Of a stretch of DNA of 64,000 nucleotides, positions 19,579-29,017 are shown in pieces. The notes beneath the pieces are model-generated. The model made no database searches, was not told where the DNA came from, and was given only the letters and a program-made list of their open reading frames with translations. Position numbers and translations under genes: made by a program. The DNA is from Thalassia testudinum (taxonomy: Eukaryota; Streptophyta; Magnoliopsida; Alismatales; Hydrocharitaceae), in contig JAZHRO010000013.1 in the NCBI GenBank assembly GCA_037157565.1, positions 119,302,001-119,366,000 of the forward strand, written 5' to 3'. Each line of letters starts with the position of its first letter. Within the stretch, counting starts at the first letter, position 1.

Positions 19579-21236
19579 GGTAACTGCATGTGCAGTCGGA
19601 TTATTATTTGGAGGAGGTGGGGGGCCTGTGATTGCAGGAACCTGGGCGGCTGCTGAGGTGGATTAGGAGGAGCCTGATTTGGATAATGTGGATTTCTGCC
19701 CATATAATGGTTCCCTTGGTGATTGGGATTGGGTATGGGTTGGGACGGAAGATGTCCTACAGGTCTTTGCGTGGGAGCAACCCCAATCTGATTGTTCAGA
19801 TTTGTGATGTTGCGGGTTACTTCCGTCATTTTTGTTTGCATATCCTGCAGGGTCCGTAGCATCTGGGCATTGATATCTTGTTGGGATGGCCCAGGATGGA
19901 AATTTGGATTCGACCCATACCCATTAAAATGATATGGTTGGGAGGAAACTTGATTATTCCAGGAGTAGTTCGGGTAATTTTTCCAATTGGAAGAATTTTT
20001 AAAGGGCTCCTGGATGGTAGAAATGTTTTGGGTGGGGTTAAGATCTGGATAATTGAAATTCCCCAGTGAATCATGGGCAACCTCAGAATAATCAGCAGGA
20101 GTGGTGTTGAGATTGTGCAAATTTTCTCTTCGTGGAAAGTTAGGTTGGGTTAGATGTGGTCGTGGAGCTTGAATTGATGTGGCGAGTCTTTCCTCAATTT
20201 TCTTCTGATTAATATGCATCTGGTCGAGTTTCTGAGCGATCATTTGAAGATCGTCTTGGGCGACTGGGATAGATTGAGCGCCTATTTCATGAACACCAAA
20301 CTGCGGGTTTTGGGTTCTGCAAAATGTGCTCATGGAAGCTTGGTTAAATGAGTTTTCACTCATTTCTTCAAATAGATCATAAGCACTTTCAGCATCTTTA
20401 TTTAAGAAGTTGCCGCCACACGAGGCGTCGACAAATTGTCGGATTTGATCTCCTAATCCATGATAGAAGATTTGCACGAGCTGCCACAAAGGAATCTCGT
20501 GGTGCGGGCAACTTCTTAAAAGGTCCTGAAATCTTTCCCAAGAATCATGGAAAGTTTCGCCAGATTTTTGGTGAAAGGTCGTAATAGATCTTCGTAAGGA
20601 ATTGGTACGACCTATGGGAAAGAATTTCTTGAGGAAGGCACTCTTGAGTTGAGGCCATGTTGTAATGGGTCGGCCAATGGTCCTGAACCAATAAGCGGCC
20701 TTATCTTTGAGAGATAATGGAAAAAGCCGCATCAGCCATATGTCTTCTTGCACATTTCGGGAACGGGTTGTCTGTGCAAGAAGAGTTAGTTCTTCAAGGT
20801 GGCTGAAAGGATCTTCCCTAGGAAGGCCATGAAAGTGTTTAATCAGGTTCACGACGGCAGGCTTGATCTCAAAGTCCCCCTCCGGTATGACCACCCCTGG
20901 TCGTTCCTCATAATAAGATGGATCATAGAAATCGTTTAGAGGAACAACAGGCTGCTGACGGGGTGGTGGGTTTGGCCTTGGATTGGCTAGGTTTTGGATG
21001 TTCCTAGTCAATGTTTGTTGATTGGAATTTAATTTATTAATCTGATCGGCCATCAATTTTAAAAGATCAGGTAGGGGGTCTTGATGTTGTGTGTGGGGCA
21101 ACTCAAGATTGGGGAGCTCCAAGTGTGGAAAGTTACTGGTGGTTGGGTTTTGAGTGGAAGGGTTAGAATTAGGGTTAGAGGTGGGGTTAGAGGTAGACGT
21201 GGAAGGGTCAGTGGACCTATTTTGTTGTGTTTCCAT
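19575..21236 (-). CDS. Gag structural protein (element B)
   Basis: Unbroken to a stop at 19575. The frame is open from an upstream ATG at 21302, but I choose the ATG at 21236 (METQQNRS), because it aligns with MAEQQ in A and MADQQ in E and because the sequence before it matches their untranslated leader ('cttggaaggacc'). A Ser/Thr/Asn/Pro-rich head is followed by the gag core (LNDFYDPSYYEE, LMRLFPLSLKDKA, FLKKFFPIGRTNSL, CPHHEIPLWQLVQIFYHGL, then DASCGGNFLNKDAESAYDLFEEMSEN in two steps). A Pro/Asn/Gln-rich tail follows, without a CCHC knuckle. It would form the particle shell that packages element RNA. The longest intact gene in the window. Confidence 0.88.
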   Translation of the reverse strand: METQQNRSTDPSTSTSNPTSNPNSNPSTQNPTTSNFPHLELPNLELPHTQHQDPLPDLLKLMADQINKLNSNQQTLTRNIQNLANPRPNPPPRQQPVVPLNDFYDPSYYEERPGVVIPEGDFEIKPAVVNLIKHFHGLPREDPFSHLEELTLLAQTTRSRNVQEDIWLMRLFPLSLKDKAAYWFRTIGRPITTWPQLKSAFLKKFFPIGRTNSLRRSITTFHQKSGETFHDSWERFQDLLRSCPHHEIPLWQLVQIFYHGLGDQIRQFVDASCGGNFLNKDAESAYDLFEEMSENSFNQASMSTFCRTQNPQFGVHEIGAQSIPVAQDDLQMIAQKLDQMHINQKKIEERLATSIQAPRPHLTQPNFPRRENLHNLNTTPADYSEVAHDSLGNFNYPDLNPTQNISTIQEPFKNSSNWKNYPNYSWNNQVSSQPYHFNGYGSNPNFHPGPSQQDINAQMLRTLQDMQTKMTEVTRNITNLNNQIGVAPTQRPVGHLPSQPIPNPNHQGNHYMGRNPHYPNQAPPNPPQQPPRFLQSQAPHLLQIIIRLHMQLP

Positions 21237-21302
21237 TTTTTTAGGAGAAGACAGAAAAAGTGTTCTTATTACGTGGGGGGCGAAATCAAATGGTCCTTCC
21301 AA

Positions 21303-22899
21303 GTGCGGATTTTGAGACCGTCGCCCGTGCAGAAAATGGAAGAACGGGGAGGGGAGGAGAAGAGAAAGAGATGAGAGAAAGTGTGCAATTCAAACAAACA
21401 AAAACTAGACCTAACTTAATTGTGACTCCCTAATAATAACCTAAGACTTGGTCTATATAGGAAATAAGTAGTCAATAGTGAATACCCGTTCTATCAACAA
21501 ATCTAGCCAAGTTGCTTAAGGGGAGGTTTGGGCCCAAACGTTTCCCAGGGAAAACCCCAGGTGCTTGTACAAACCCGTGCCTGGTCGTTTGACACGGCCC
21601 CTCAGCCTGAACACCAGATATAGATGACAGAATTGGTACTAACTAAAGAAAACTTAAGACCTAAATAGCAAGCCTAAGTTGATAAAGCCTTAGGGGTCAA
21701 GTTGCTACAAATTTTAATTAGGTCTAGGATTCTATAGTGCACACGGAATGTGGAGGGCGTTTATTGGGTTGTTGCCCTATTATTTGATATTTTTGTGTGT
21801 GTGCAGGAATTGGAGAGTGGCTCCAATGAAAATCAAGTTGTCACACAATTTTTTTATATTTTTGTCTTTTAGGATGTGATTTAATTAAATGAATTTTAGG
21901 GTTTTTCTCTTTAAGTTTTCAAACAAGTTTGAAAGTTCACAATCAAAGGAAAGACAAGTTGTATGTGTGATTGTATATTTCCTTTGAATTAATCCTCAAA
22001 AGAGAAAGAAATAAACCCTAAGCCAATTATCCCTAAGACAGAAATTTAACTACCAATGAGTTATTTTTTAGGCTTTCAGAATTAAGTAGTGGTCCAAACA
22101 AGTCAAACAACACCACTACTTTGAATAAAATCAAACAAGGATTCCAGAAAAGATTTTTGTAAGATTTTAGAGATTCGTTTGATAATTGTTTTGAATTTTT
22201 AATTGTACTGGTGTCAAAGTCCAGAAATAATACCTGTGGGTATTATGAACTTTTTAGTACTACCACCGACCTCAAAAAATTTTTATGATTTTATATGATA
22301 TATAAAATTTCACAAGGATTCCACAAAGCTAAATTTACCAAAAATTGGATGAGTATAAAAATTCTGAAAATTCGTGGACAGTAGAAAAACAGGAAGATAA
22401 GAGGGTATGACCTCTCTGCAATCCACGAATTTTTAAAAATTAAATACAAATCCAATTGATTTGAAATTTGGAACAGATGTTCCTAACTTAATTGGGAATC
22501 ACTCTATGAAATTTTATGATTTTAGGAGGCCTGGGGTGTTAGGAATCGATTTTTCAAGTCCGCACAGAAATCTAGACCCGAAAAATAGAACACCAATACT
22601 TGCAATGGAATGGTGCTAAAGAAGCATACAAGCAAACAATGATTTGAAAATGCACCACTCCACTTAATTTAAGTGTTTAGGGTCCTGAAAGCCAAGTTTA
22701 ATATATTTTTGGTAGTTTTAATTATTTATGTGACCAGGAAGAGGAACCAACCTGAATTTTCGCGGGAAGAAAAGGACCTTTAAGCTCTCGCTTCCAGATT
22801 CCCGCTTTCCCGCTGTAGTTCCTGCACACACAAAAGGAAGAAAGAGAAGGGGATGAGATCCACTTCAAGCAAGAGAAAATGAGTTAATGCAAAGACGTG
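21303..22899 (-). other. Leader of element B
   Basis: About 1.6 kb between primer site and gag. It contains a diverged copy of the leader motif at 21541-21615 (GTGTCAAACGACC on the minus strand). No frame is recognised as protein. Confidence 0.65.
21541..21615 (-). promoter_or_regulatory. Conserved leader motif, copy in B
   Basis: On the minus strand a GTGTCAAACGACC core is preceded by CTGGTGTTCAGGCTGAGGGG, equivalent to CTGATGTCTAGCTAGGGGAG in A. B is the most diverged family here, so retention of the core points to function. Confidence 0.5.
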
Positions 22900-22919
22900 C
22901 CTCCCCGGCAACAGCGCCA
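22900..22919 (-). other. Primer-binding site of element B
   Basis: On the minus strand TGGCGCTGTTGCCGGGGAGG, a near-perfect complement to the 3' end of tRNA-Asp, starting five bases after the LTR terminus. Confidence 0.88.
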
Positions 22920-22924
22920 AAAAG

Positions 22925-25165
22925 TGATAGCGAAATACGCGTGATTTGTAAAAGTAGTTTTTTAACGTCGTTGTAACACGCGAATCCGCTTTCGCTTTTA
23001 AAATTTATATCCTAGATAGGGGAGTATCTAGGGTCGTCCAAGGAGGCAAAAATTGCAATAATGATTCTCTTGCTTGGAATACAATCTCAACTTTCTTTTT
23101 AATATTTTTCAATATGTAATTTTTTTGTATTTTGAAAAGACGAGGGCAAACGGCAGATTGTAGCGAAAAGAACTAACACCTACAAATGATTAAAAATCTA
23201 AAAGATAGAAATATCTTCTTCCTAAGCTCACTCTAGGCAAGTGTAGGCCTAGGGTAATTAGGAAGAAGAGGTGAAATAAGTGCTAGAACCAAAACAAACA
23301 ACTGCTTAAAAGAAGGCAATTTTTGATTGAGTAGAATGAGTGTTCTTTTCAAGGACAAGTAGAGGAAAGCTTCTACTAGAATTGAACAATTTAAAAGCAA
23401 GAAAAGAAACAAAAATCCTCTTGTAACAATGGTGAAGAAGGTTGTCTTCTTGCTCCAAGCCTAGCTGCTCCTTGGCTTGAAAAGAGGGCCTCCTTCTTCT
23501 CCTTCCTTGAGAGCTCCTCTAAGGTGGAAGCTACCACCTTTAATGCTCTCTCCAAAGGGGTGGGCATGCACCACCCTTAAAACTCCTCCAAGGTGGCGTG
23601 ACCACCTTCAAGATCTCCTCCAAGATCTTCCTTGCCTGGCTTCTCCTTTGGCTGGCGTGACCCAAGAGAGAAGGGAAGAGGGGAAGGCACCAAGGGGATA
23701 GAATATCCCCTTAATCTTCTTCTTCTTCTTCTCTCTTGGACGTGGGATTCTTGGTGGAATATGAGAGTGAAATGGCTAGCCAAGGATGGCTTGAATGGTG
23801 GTGGGTAGTGGTCTTTTTATAGGGTAGGATGGGGGGTTAAGGTACCCCTTGAAATGGAGGGCTAGGATGGAAGGATGAGGGTGGTTGGTGATCCTATGGC
23901 TAGGGTTAGTTGGCGCCACCCCAAGGGGTGTTAAAGGGGGTGGTTATGGTGGTGTTGGTGTCTTTTGGTGGTGGAGAGACACCCCCATGTTGGCGCCAAC
24001 ATGGGGTTTTCTAGAAGGAGGGTTAGGTGGATGGTGGAGATGGATTCAAGGAGGATTGTGTGGTGGAGATGAGGGGGGGATTTTGGAGGGAAAAGTGGTG
24101 CCATTAAGGGGTGGTTATGGGTAGTTTTTGGCGCCAATTTTAGGTGTCTTTTGGAGGTGGTGGGTAGGTTAGGTTGGTGCCAAGTAGGTTAGCTTATGTG
24201 GAGCTTAGGTGGAGCTAGTTGGGTAGAGTTGGTAGGTGGGTTTTTAGGGTAGTACAAGCCAAGGAAGTTGGAGCATAGCTAAGCTAAGCTAAGCTAAGCT
24301 AGCTTAGCTAATGGAGGAGTAGAGGAGAAGGTGTTGGAGCTAGGTTTTGGAGGAGGGAGCTGAGTAGAAGAAGTCTGGAGCTGGAGCTGGAGCTGGCTGC
24401 TGCTGAAGAGGCTGGCATGGGGCTACTCTAGCTGGCTTAGCTTGCTAGTTCTTTGCTAGTTGCTAAGCCAAGCTAAAGTGAGCTAGCTTCTACCAAAATG
24501 AGCTAAGGTGAGCTAGGTCTGGTGCTATCGGGGAGAATCAAGCTGGTTGAGGCAGCTAAGGTAGCTTAGCTCAACTGAGATGAGCTAAGCTGAATCCCCG
24601 GGAGCTGGACTTGAGCTTCCTGAGCTGAGATGAATTCTTCTTCAGCTGGCTGGAGTTGAGTGGAGCTGGATGTAGCTGGATCTGAGCTGGGGTGAACTCT
24701 TGTCAACTCTGCTGAGCTAGCTAGAGCTCCCTGTGAACTAGTGGGAGCTGAGGTGAGCTAGACTCAGCTAAGTTGAGCTGGATCTGAGCTGACTTGAGCT
24801 AGGGTGAGCTAAGGTGAACTCTCTTGAGCTGCCATCCAGCTGAGATTAGCTGAATGGAGCTGGGATGAGCTAACCCTAGTTCAAGCAAGCTAGGTTCCAG
24901 CTATGGTGAGCTGGATCAAGCTGGGTTCCAACTAGTCTGGGCTTCTCCTTCACCAATTGCCTTCTTGAGTGCTAGGGTTTTAGGGATCTGTGAATCTGTA
25001 CATCCCTAACACTCACAAAAACACATTAAAACAACAATAAAACATGCAATGCATGCCTATCCTAATTTATGCCTAAATGCAGCCTAAAAACCCGTTTGCG
25101 GAGTAAAATCCTAAGAGCTAGGTTAGTTTTAAAGCATAAAAATGATGATAAACTGGTGTTTATCA
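22925..25165 (-). repeat. 5' LTR of element B
   Basis: 2241 bp, the same length as the left LTR, with about 20 differences, mostly transitions. The minus-strand TATA box (TATAAAAA) is at 23814-23821. Carries the same AGCT-dense block and GGCGCC palindromes. Confidence 0.95.
23814..23821 (-). promoter_or_regulatory. TATA box of B 5' LTR
   Basis: TATAAAAA on the minus strand, in the promoter-side LTR of the youngest element; likely the start of B's own transcription unit. Confidence 0.6.
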
Positions 25166-25170
25166 ATATG
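25166..25170. repeat. Target site duplication of element B, right copy (ATATG)
   Basis: Matches 14642-14646. The original site lay at the 5' edge of the first copy of A's duplicated 3' motif. Confidence 0.93.
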
Positions 25171-25433
25171 GCTGGCAAGTTATCGTGGGTAACAGCCCAT
25201 AGGTAGGTTGTCCAGAGCCCAGTCACTGGACCTTTCTCTTTTTGCTGCCTTTAGGTAAATCTTAGACCAGGGAAGCCTCCTACTTAAAGAAAAAAGAAAA
25301 AAAGAAAAGAAAAAAAAATCAAAAAGAAAAGGAGAAAAGAACAAAAAGAAATAAGCCACACTTCACCGCACGAGTATGGCTGGTAAGTTGTCAGTGGTAA
25401 TAGCTCATCGATCGGTTGTCCATAACCTAGCTC
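25167..25433 (+). repeat. Duplicated 3' stem motif in element A
   Basis: Two roughly 58-base copies (25167-25224 and 25375-25433), both reading TATGGCTGG.AAGTT.TC then GGTAA.AGC.CAT, then GGTTGTCC, with ends (GGCTGG / CCAGT or CTAGC) that can pair. They are separated by a purine-rich run. E has the same pair at 35886-35947 and 36079-36140 on its sense strand. Both copies lie between the integrase stop and the polypurine tract. Confidence 0.7.
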
Positions 25434-25984
25434 AGAAAATGCATTAAAAATTCTCAAAACACTTAGGAAGAAGAGGAGAAGTAGAATAAACTGGGGAGAT
25501 ATATACTGGATTCACCCTTGTGTTGACCCCATAAAAAAATAAAAGTAGGGAGAAAGCTACCGATTAAAGATACGCCTTTAGGCAGAAGTCTTTTTGAGGT
25601 CACCTAGAGGTGTAGAAATCCGAAGTCCGTTTTAATTACCAGTCAATGAGTCTATCACAATCACAATAAGATGCTTAAAACTTAGGGTTCTCATCAAATC
25701 TTAGGTGAGTTGAATGGCCGTAGAAAGGCACTCTTAAACCCTAAAATTTGAAAATTCAAAAAAAAATTAGAAAAGAATAAAAAGAAAAAGAAATTTTTCT
25801 TTGAATAAGGCGAGGGCTTGAGGTGGTCTGCATTTTGGCTGATACCCGGGCACTGTTGTGTCTTTGAAAGTTCAGTTCCTAAGTAGACAATTTCTTAATG
25901 ATTGAAAATAACTCAGGTCCAAATAATCCAACCTAATTCTTTTATAAATAGCATATACTATTTTTGCTAGGGACTAGGAAAAGT
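25434..25984 (+). other. A 3' untranslated region, last part
   Basis: Non-coding run-up to the polypurine tract, with an A-rich stretch near 25750-25795. Phrases such as 'cactcttaaaccctaaaatt' are not coding in any frame I recognise. Confidence 0.55.
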
Positions 25985-25999
25985 TAAGCATGGGGGTAT
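25985..25999 (+). other. Polypurine tract of element A
   Basis: TTAAGCATGGGGGTA directly before the TGATGTAAAC start of the 3' LTR. Same core as in B and E. Confidence 0.85.
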
Positions 26000-26603
26000 G
26001 ATGTAAACACATTTACACTACTTAAGATGTCTATTTTTGCATGTTCTTAAGCATAGGATTGCATTTCATGATATAAATATTGCATAACATGCATCATCTT
26101 GCATTTAGAGTAGTTTGAATAAAATGGAGGTTAATTATCTCCTTTTATGTGTTTGATAGGGTAAACATTTTATCGGGGCCTCGGATCAAAGATCCAACCG
26201 TATGGATGTGATTAGGGCGGCAATTGGAGTTCAACGACTCCAAGATCGCCCTAATCAGACATCCGTAGCATCAGATAGTGACCAGGGAACCCCAGAAGAT
26301 CAAGCGCCTGGATAGTGAAAATCTGCACGTCAGATGACAAATCTGACCGCACAAATGAATTCAGATCGACGATCGCAGCTCAACGACACAAAAATCGAGT
26401 CAATCCGACATCCGTGGCACCATCCACAACTTCCAGAAGATGGACGGCCAGGATGGCACCACGTGGCACCATCTCAGCCACCCAAATAGCCTCCACCACC
26501 GTCGCACCTTTTCTTCTTCAATCAGCGCGTCGATTCTGTGCCGTTGGATCAAGATCCAACGACTGTTGATGCGGCTGGCTAATTCAATCCGCGCGACCAT
26601 TTC

Positions 26604-26673
26604 GAAGGCGTAGCACAGCGGTGACGTAGCCGTGGGCAAAGCGGAGGTCGCGGGATCGAGTCCCGCGAGCCTC
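26604..26673 (+). ncRNA. tRNA-like block inside A's 3' LTR
   Basis: Copy of the 6441-6510 block. A box TAGCACAGCGG matches the TRGCNNAGYGG consensus; the B-box region GATCGAGTC sits in a 7-nt loop closed by a perfect CGCGGG/CCCGCG stem. Ends GAAGGC and GCCTC can pair partly. Better folded than the 5' LTR copy. Not a canonical tRNA gene. Confidence 0.4.
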
Positions 26674-27424
26674 AAATTGGGCGCAACCTATCGGGCATGT
26701 GGAGAGTCAGATGGAGATCGAACAGCCGCGCACGCCCAATAGCGTCGACGCGCGATTGAACACGCGGCGCGGACGCGCAATCGGACGCGCCAGGCGAGCG
26801 GGCTGCAGCGGGTGAAGCGCGATCTAAGCCGTCCGATCGGCTAAGAACCAGCGGTCGTGCGCAAGCATTGCGCACGCGGGTAGCTGAGCAAGCACGCGTG
26901 GGTGCGGAAGCTACGCCCACGTTGGGGGCTTTAGCGACGATTTTATCCGTCACTAAAGACCCCTCATTTATTGTCTTGAAGTTGTAATGTCCATTTTTCC
27001 CCCACTCCTTGCAACTATAAAAGGAGACCCCCTCCATGCAAAATTTTCATCCCTTCTTTCTCTTCTATACCCCTCCAAAGCCCAAGAGAAGCTTGTCCCA
27101 CACCCGGGATGCTTCTTGTGAAATAAAGTCCAATTCTCGTTCCCCTTCAGAAGTGGATCCCGCGACGACGACGGCGTGCTTCTTCGTTCCCGTTCTTCTG
27201 CTTTGTCCTCCTTCGTCCTGCTTCGTTCTCCTTCGTCCAGGCGTCGTCCCGTCTGGCTCGTCCTCCAAGCAATCGTCGAGGAGGATAACTTCTCTCTCCC
27301 ATTCTTATTTACAGCTTTTCTAGTGTAGAATTTTCCTGCTTTATAGTGTAATTGATTTCCCGATTTCTAGTGTAACTTTTATTTAGTTTGATTGTATAAA
27401 TAATTGAAATATTGAATGCATGTT

Positions 27425-27429
27425 CTCTT

Positions 27430-27479
<50 letters not shown>
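27425..27479 (+). repeat. CT microsatellite in A 3' LTR
   Basis: A nearly pure CT run of about 55 bases; the matching place in the 5' LTR (about 7259-7281) has a much shorter run. Explains most of the LTR length difference. Confidence 0.9.
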
Positions 27480-27482
<3 letters not shown>

Positions 27483-27698
27483 GTCCGATAGCTCAATTGT
27501 AATTATATCACCTTGCTTATCAAAAATCCTAAAAAAATATAATTGCGAATATAGATCAACGTAGCCTCCCTGTGTTCGACCCAGAATTCTTTTCGGTATA
27601 AATTTTATTTGTTGAACACAAATTCTTCGCTTTCAAGCTACAACGATAGGTTTTCCAAAATCGAACACGTTAGCGTAGCCATTCGTGCACGGTGAACA

Positions 27699-27703
27699 GG
27701 TGA
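27699..27703. repeat. Target site duplication of element A, right copy (GGTGA)
   Basis: Identical to 5830-5834; sequence of element C resumes immediately after. Confidence 0.92.
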
Positions 27704-27960
27704 TAAGTGGTGGTAGGAGGATAGTATGTGAAATGTGTGTACGATGTGGAAGATTACATGATAGAAAAGGAGGGAAAATGGAGAAGAGAAAAAATGCCCT
27801 ACAATATAATCAACCAAACCTATCCTTATGTGGGTAGCCTAAAGACCTACAGACTCCCAAGACCTGTCTTGAGATTATAAATGATTTAGTCTACTTTTAT
27901 CTGGTCAATCTAACCAGTTAGAAGGAAGGACTAGGGAGAAGGTTCTTCCTTTGGCTTGCA

Positions 27961-28025
27961 CCTTCGGTTCCTAGTGTACCCCCTAGCCATGGTCGTTTGA
28001 CGCTACTCCCCTAGCTAGACATCAG
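27961..28025 (-). promoter_or_regulatory. Conserved leader motif, copy in C
   Basis: Minus strand GTAGCGTCAAACGACC, matching A base for base in the core. About 200 bases around it also align with A and E. Confidence 0.55.
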
Positions 28026-28994
28026 ATAGACCAGCAAAACTAGATTAATAAAAAAAAATCTCGATCTGAGCCCCGAAGAGAGAATCAATCCTTAAGGCCA
28101 ACGTTTGCCCAGTTTTAGTTAGGCTTGGGATGATCGTGCTCTTGGAATGTGATGGGCGCTTAGATGGGTTGTGCCCTTAATGATCAGTTAAAATGTGTGT
28201 GCATGCACAACCAGGGTTCTCAAATAAGGTTATTTGATGATGTGTCTTTTAGGATTTAACCTTGTTTAGTAGCTTTTAGGGTTTAATTCTTAGGTTGGTT
28301 CAATCAAGGTTTAGTAGAACACTCCAAGTTTTGAAAGCACGGGTGATGATATGTTCCTTTAAAAATCAAAAATAATGTGGAGTGCCTGGTTTAGTCCTAA
28401 GAATAAACCCTAAGTGGCAAGCTACTTGACGGATCAGTTTTAGATTGAGTGGTGTGGCCCAAATAGCTCAATCAATTGGCCTGTTGCACCACTTAGTTAA
28501 GGCACTCAAGAATGTTTAACGAATTCAGATTTCTACTCACTTATGTGTACTGGGTTGAAATCCACCGAGTCCACAGGTCAGATCCCAGTTAAGTGGTAGA
28601 ATCAAACTGATTGTGCACCTTATGATAAGAAGTTGTGGGTGTTAAGTGTGTAGGTTTCAGTTAAATCACACAAGATAGGATTATTTCTTTTTAGTTTTTT
28701 ATGTATGTGGGTGGCTGAGGTGAGTGGAGTGACAATCAAACAACCAAAATCTACCCTAGGGTTTATGCAAAGCACCTAAGTTGATTTAGGTTTGAGTTAT
28801 TAGGTTATGGAATGAAAACTATGGTGGGGGTGGTGTGGGGGACACTTACAAAACACTCTATTTGCACTTTACACCAGTCTACCGCACTTGGATCTCCATG
28901 CTAGGGTACCTGTAAGACAATAGATCAGAGATAAGAGGGGTTAGTGTTATGTAAATGCAAAGAAGCACAGAAAACAATAAAGTAAATTCCATTG

Positions 28995-29014
28995 CCTCCC
29001 CGGCAATGGCACCA
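28995..29014 (-). other. Primer-binding site of element C
   Basis: Minus strand TGGTGCCATTGCCGGGGAGG, tRNA-Asp type, three bases after the LTR terminus at 29018. Confidence 0.82.
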
Positions 29015-29017
29015 AAA

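Larger units (their letters stand above)
14647..25165 (-). mobile_element. Element B: young non-autonomous Athila-type element (gag-protease only)
   Basis: 10,519 bp, bounded by a perfect ATATG duplication, with two LTRs of 2241 bp each differing at about 20 positions by eye (close to 0.9%). On the minus strand the order is 5' LTR (25165-22925), primer site (22919-22900), leader, gag (21236-19575), protease (19578-18307), about 1.4 kb of non-coding DNA, polypurine tract and 3' LTR (16887-14647). Reverse transcriptase, RNase H and integrase are absent. Gag and protease are unbroken frames. It matches the TR-GAG type of non-autonomous plant Ty3-gypsy element. Mobility must have depended on enzymes supplied by a relative. 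Confidence 0.92.
5835..27698 (+). mobile_element. Element A: Athila-type Ty3-gypsy retrotransposon, split by element B
   Basis: A structurally complete but coding-dead element. It has a 5' LTR (5835-7507), tRNA-Asp-like primer site (7511), leader, gag-protease-RT-RNaseH-integrase remnant (8691-14084), 3' untranslated region interrupted by B (14647-25165), polypurine tract (25985-25999) and 3' LTR (26000-27698). Without B and its duplicated site it is about 11.3 kb, a normal size for the lineage. Gag and protease share one frame, as in E. The DLGAS protease motif and FMDD reverse transcriptase box fit the Athila/Tat branch. The LTRs differ far more than those of B (my rough estimate is several percent), so A is older, consistent with the nesting. 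Confidence 0.93.
26000..27698 (+). repeat. 3' LTR of element A
   Basis: 1699 bp. Begins TGATGTAAACACATTTACA and ends GGTGAACA. Includes a tRNA-like block (26604-26673), a TATA box (27016-27023) and an expanded CT microsatellite (27425-27479). Differences from the 5' LTR are frequent throughout. Confidence 0.93.
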
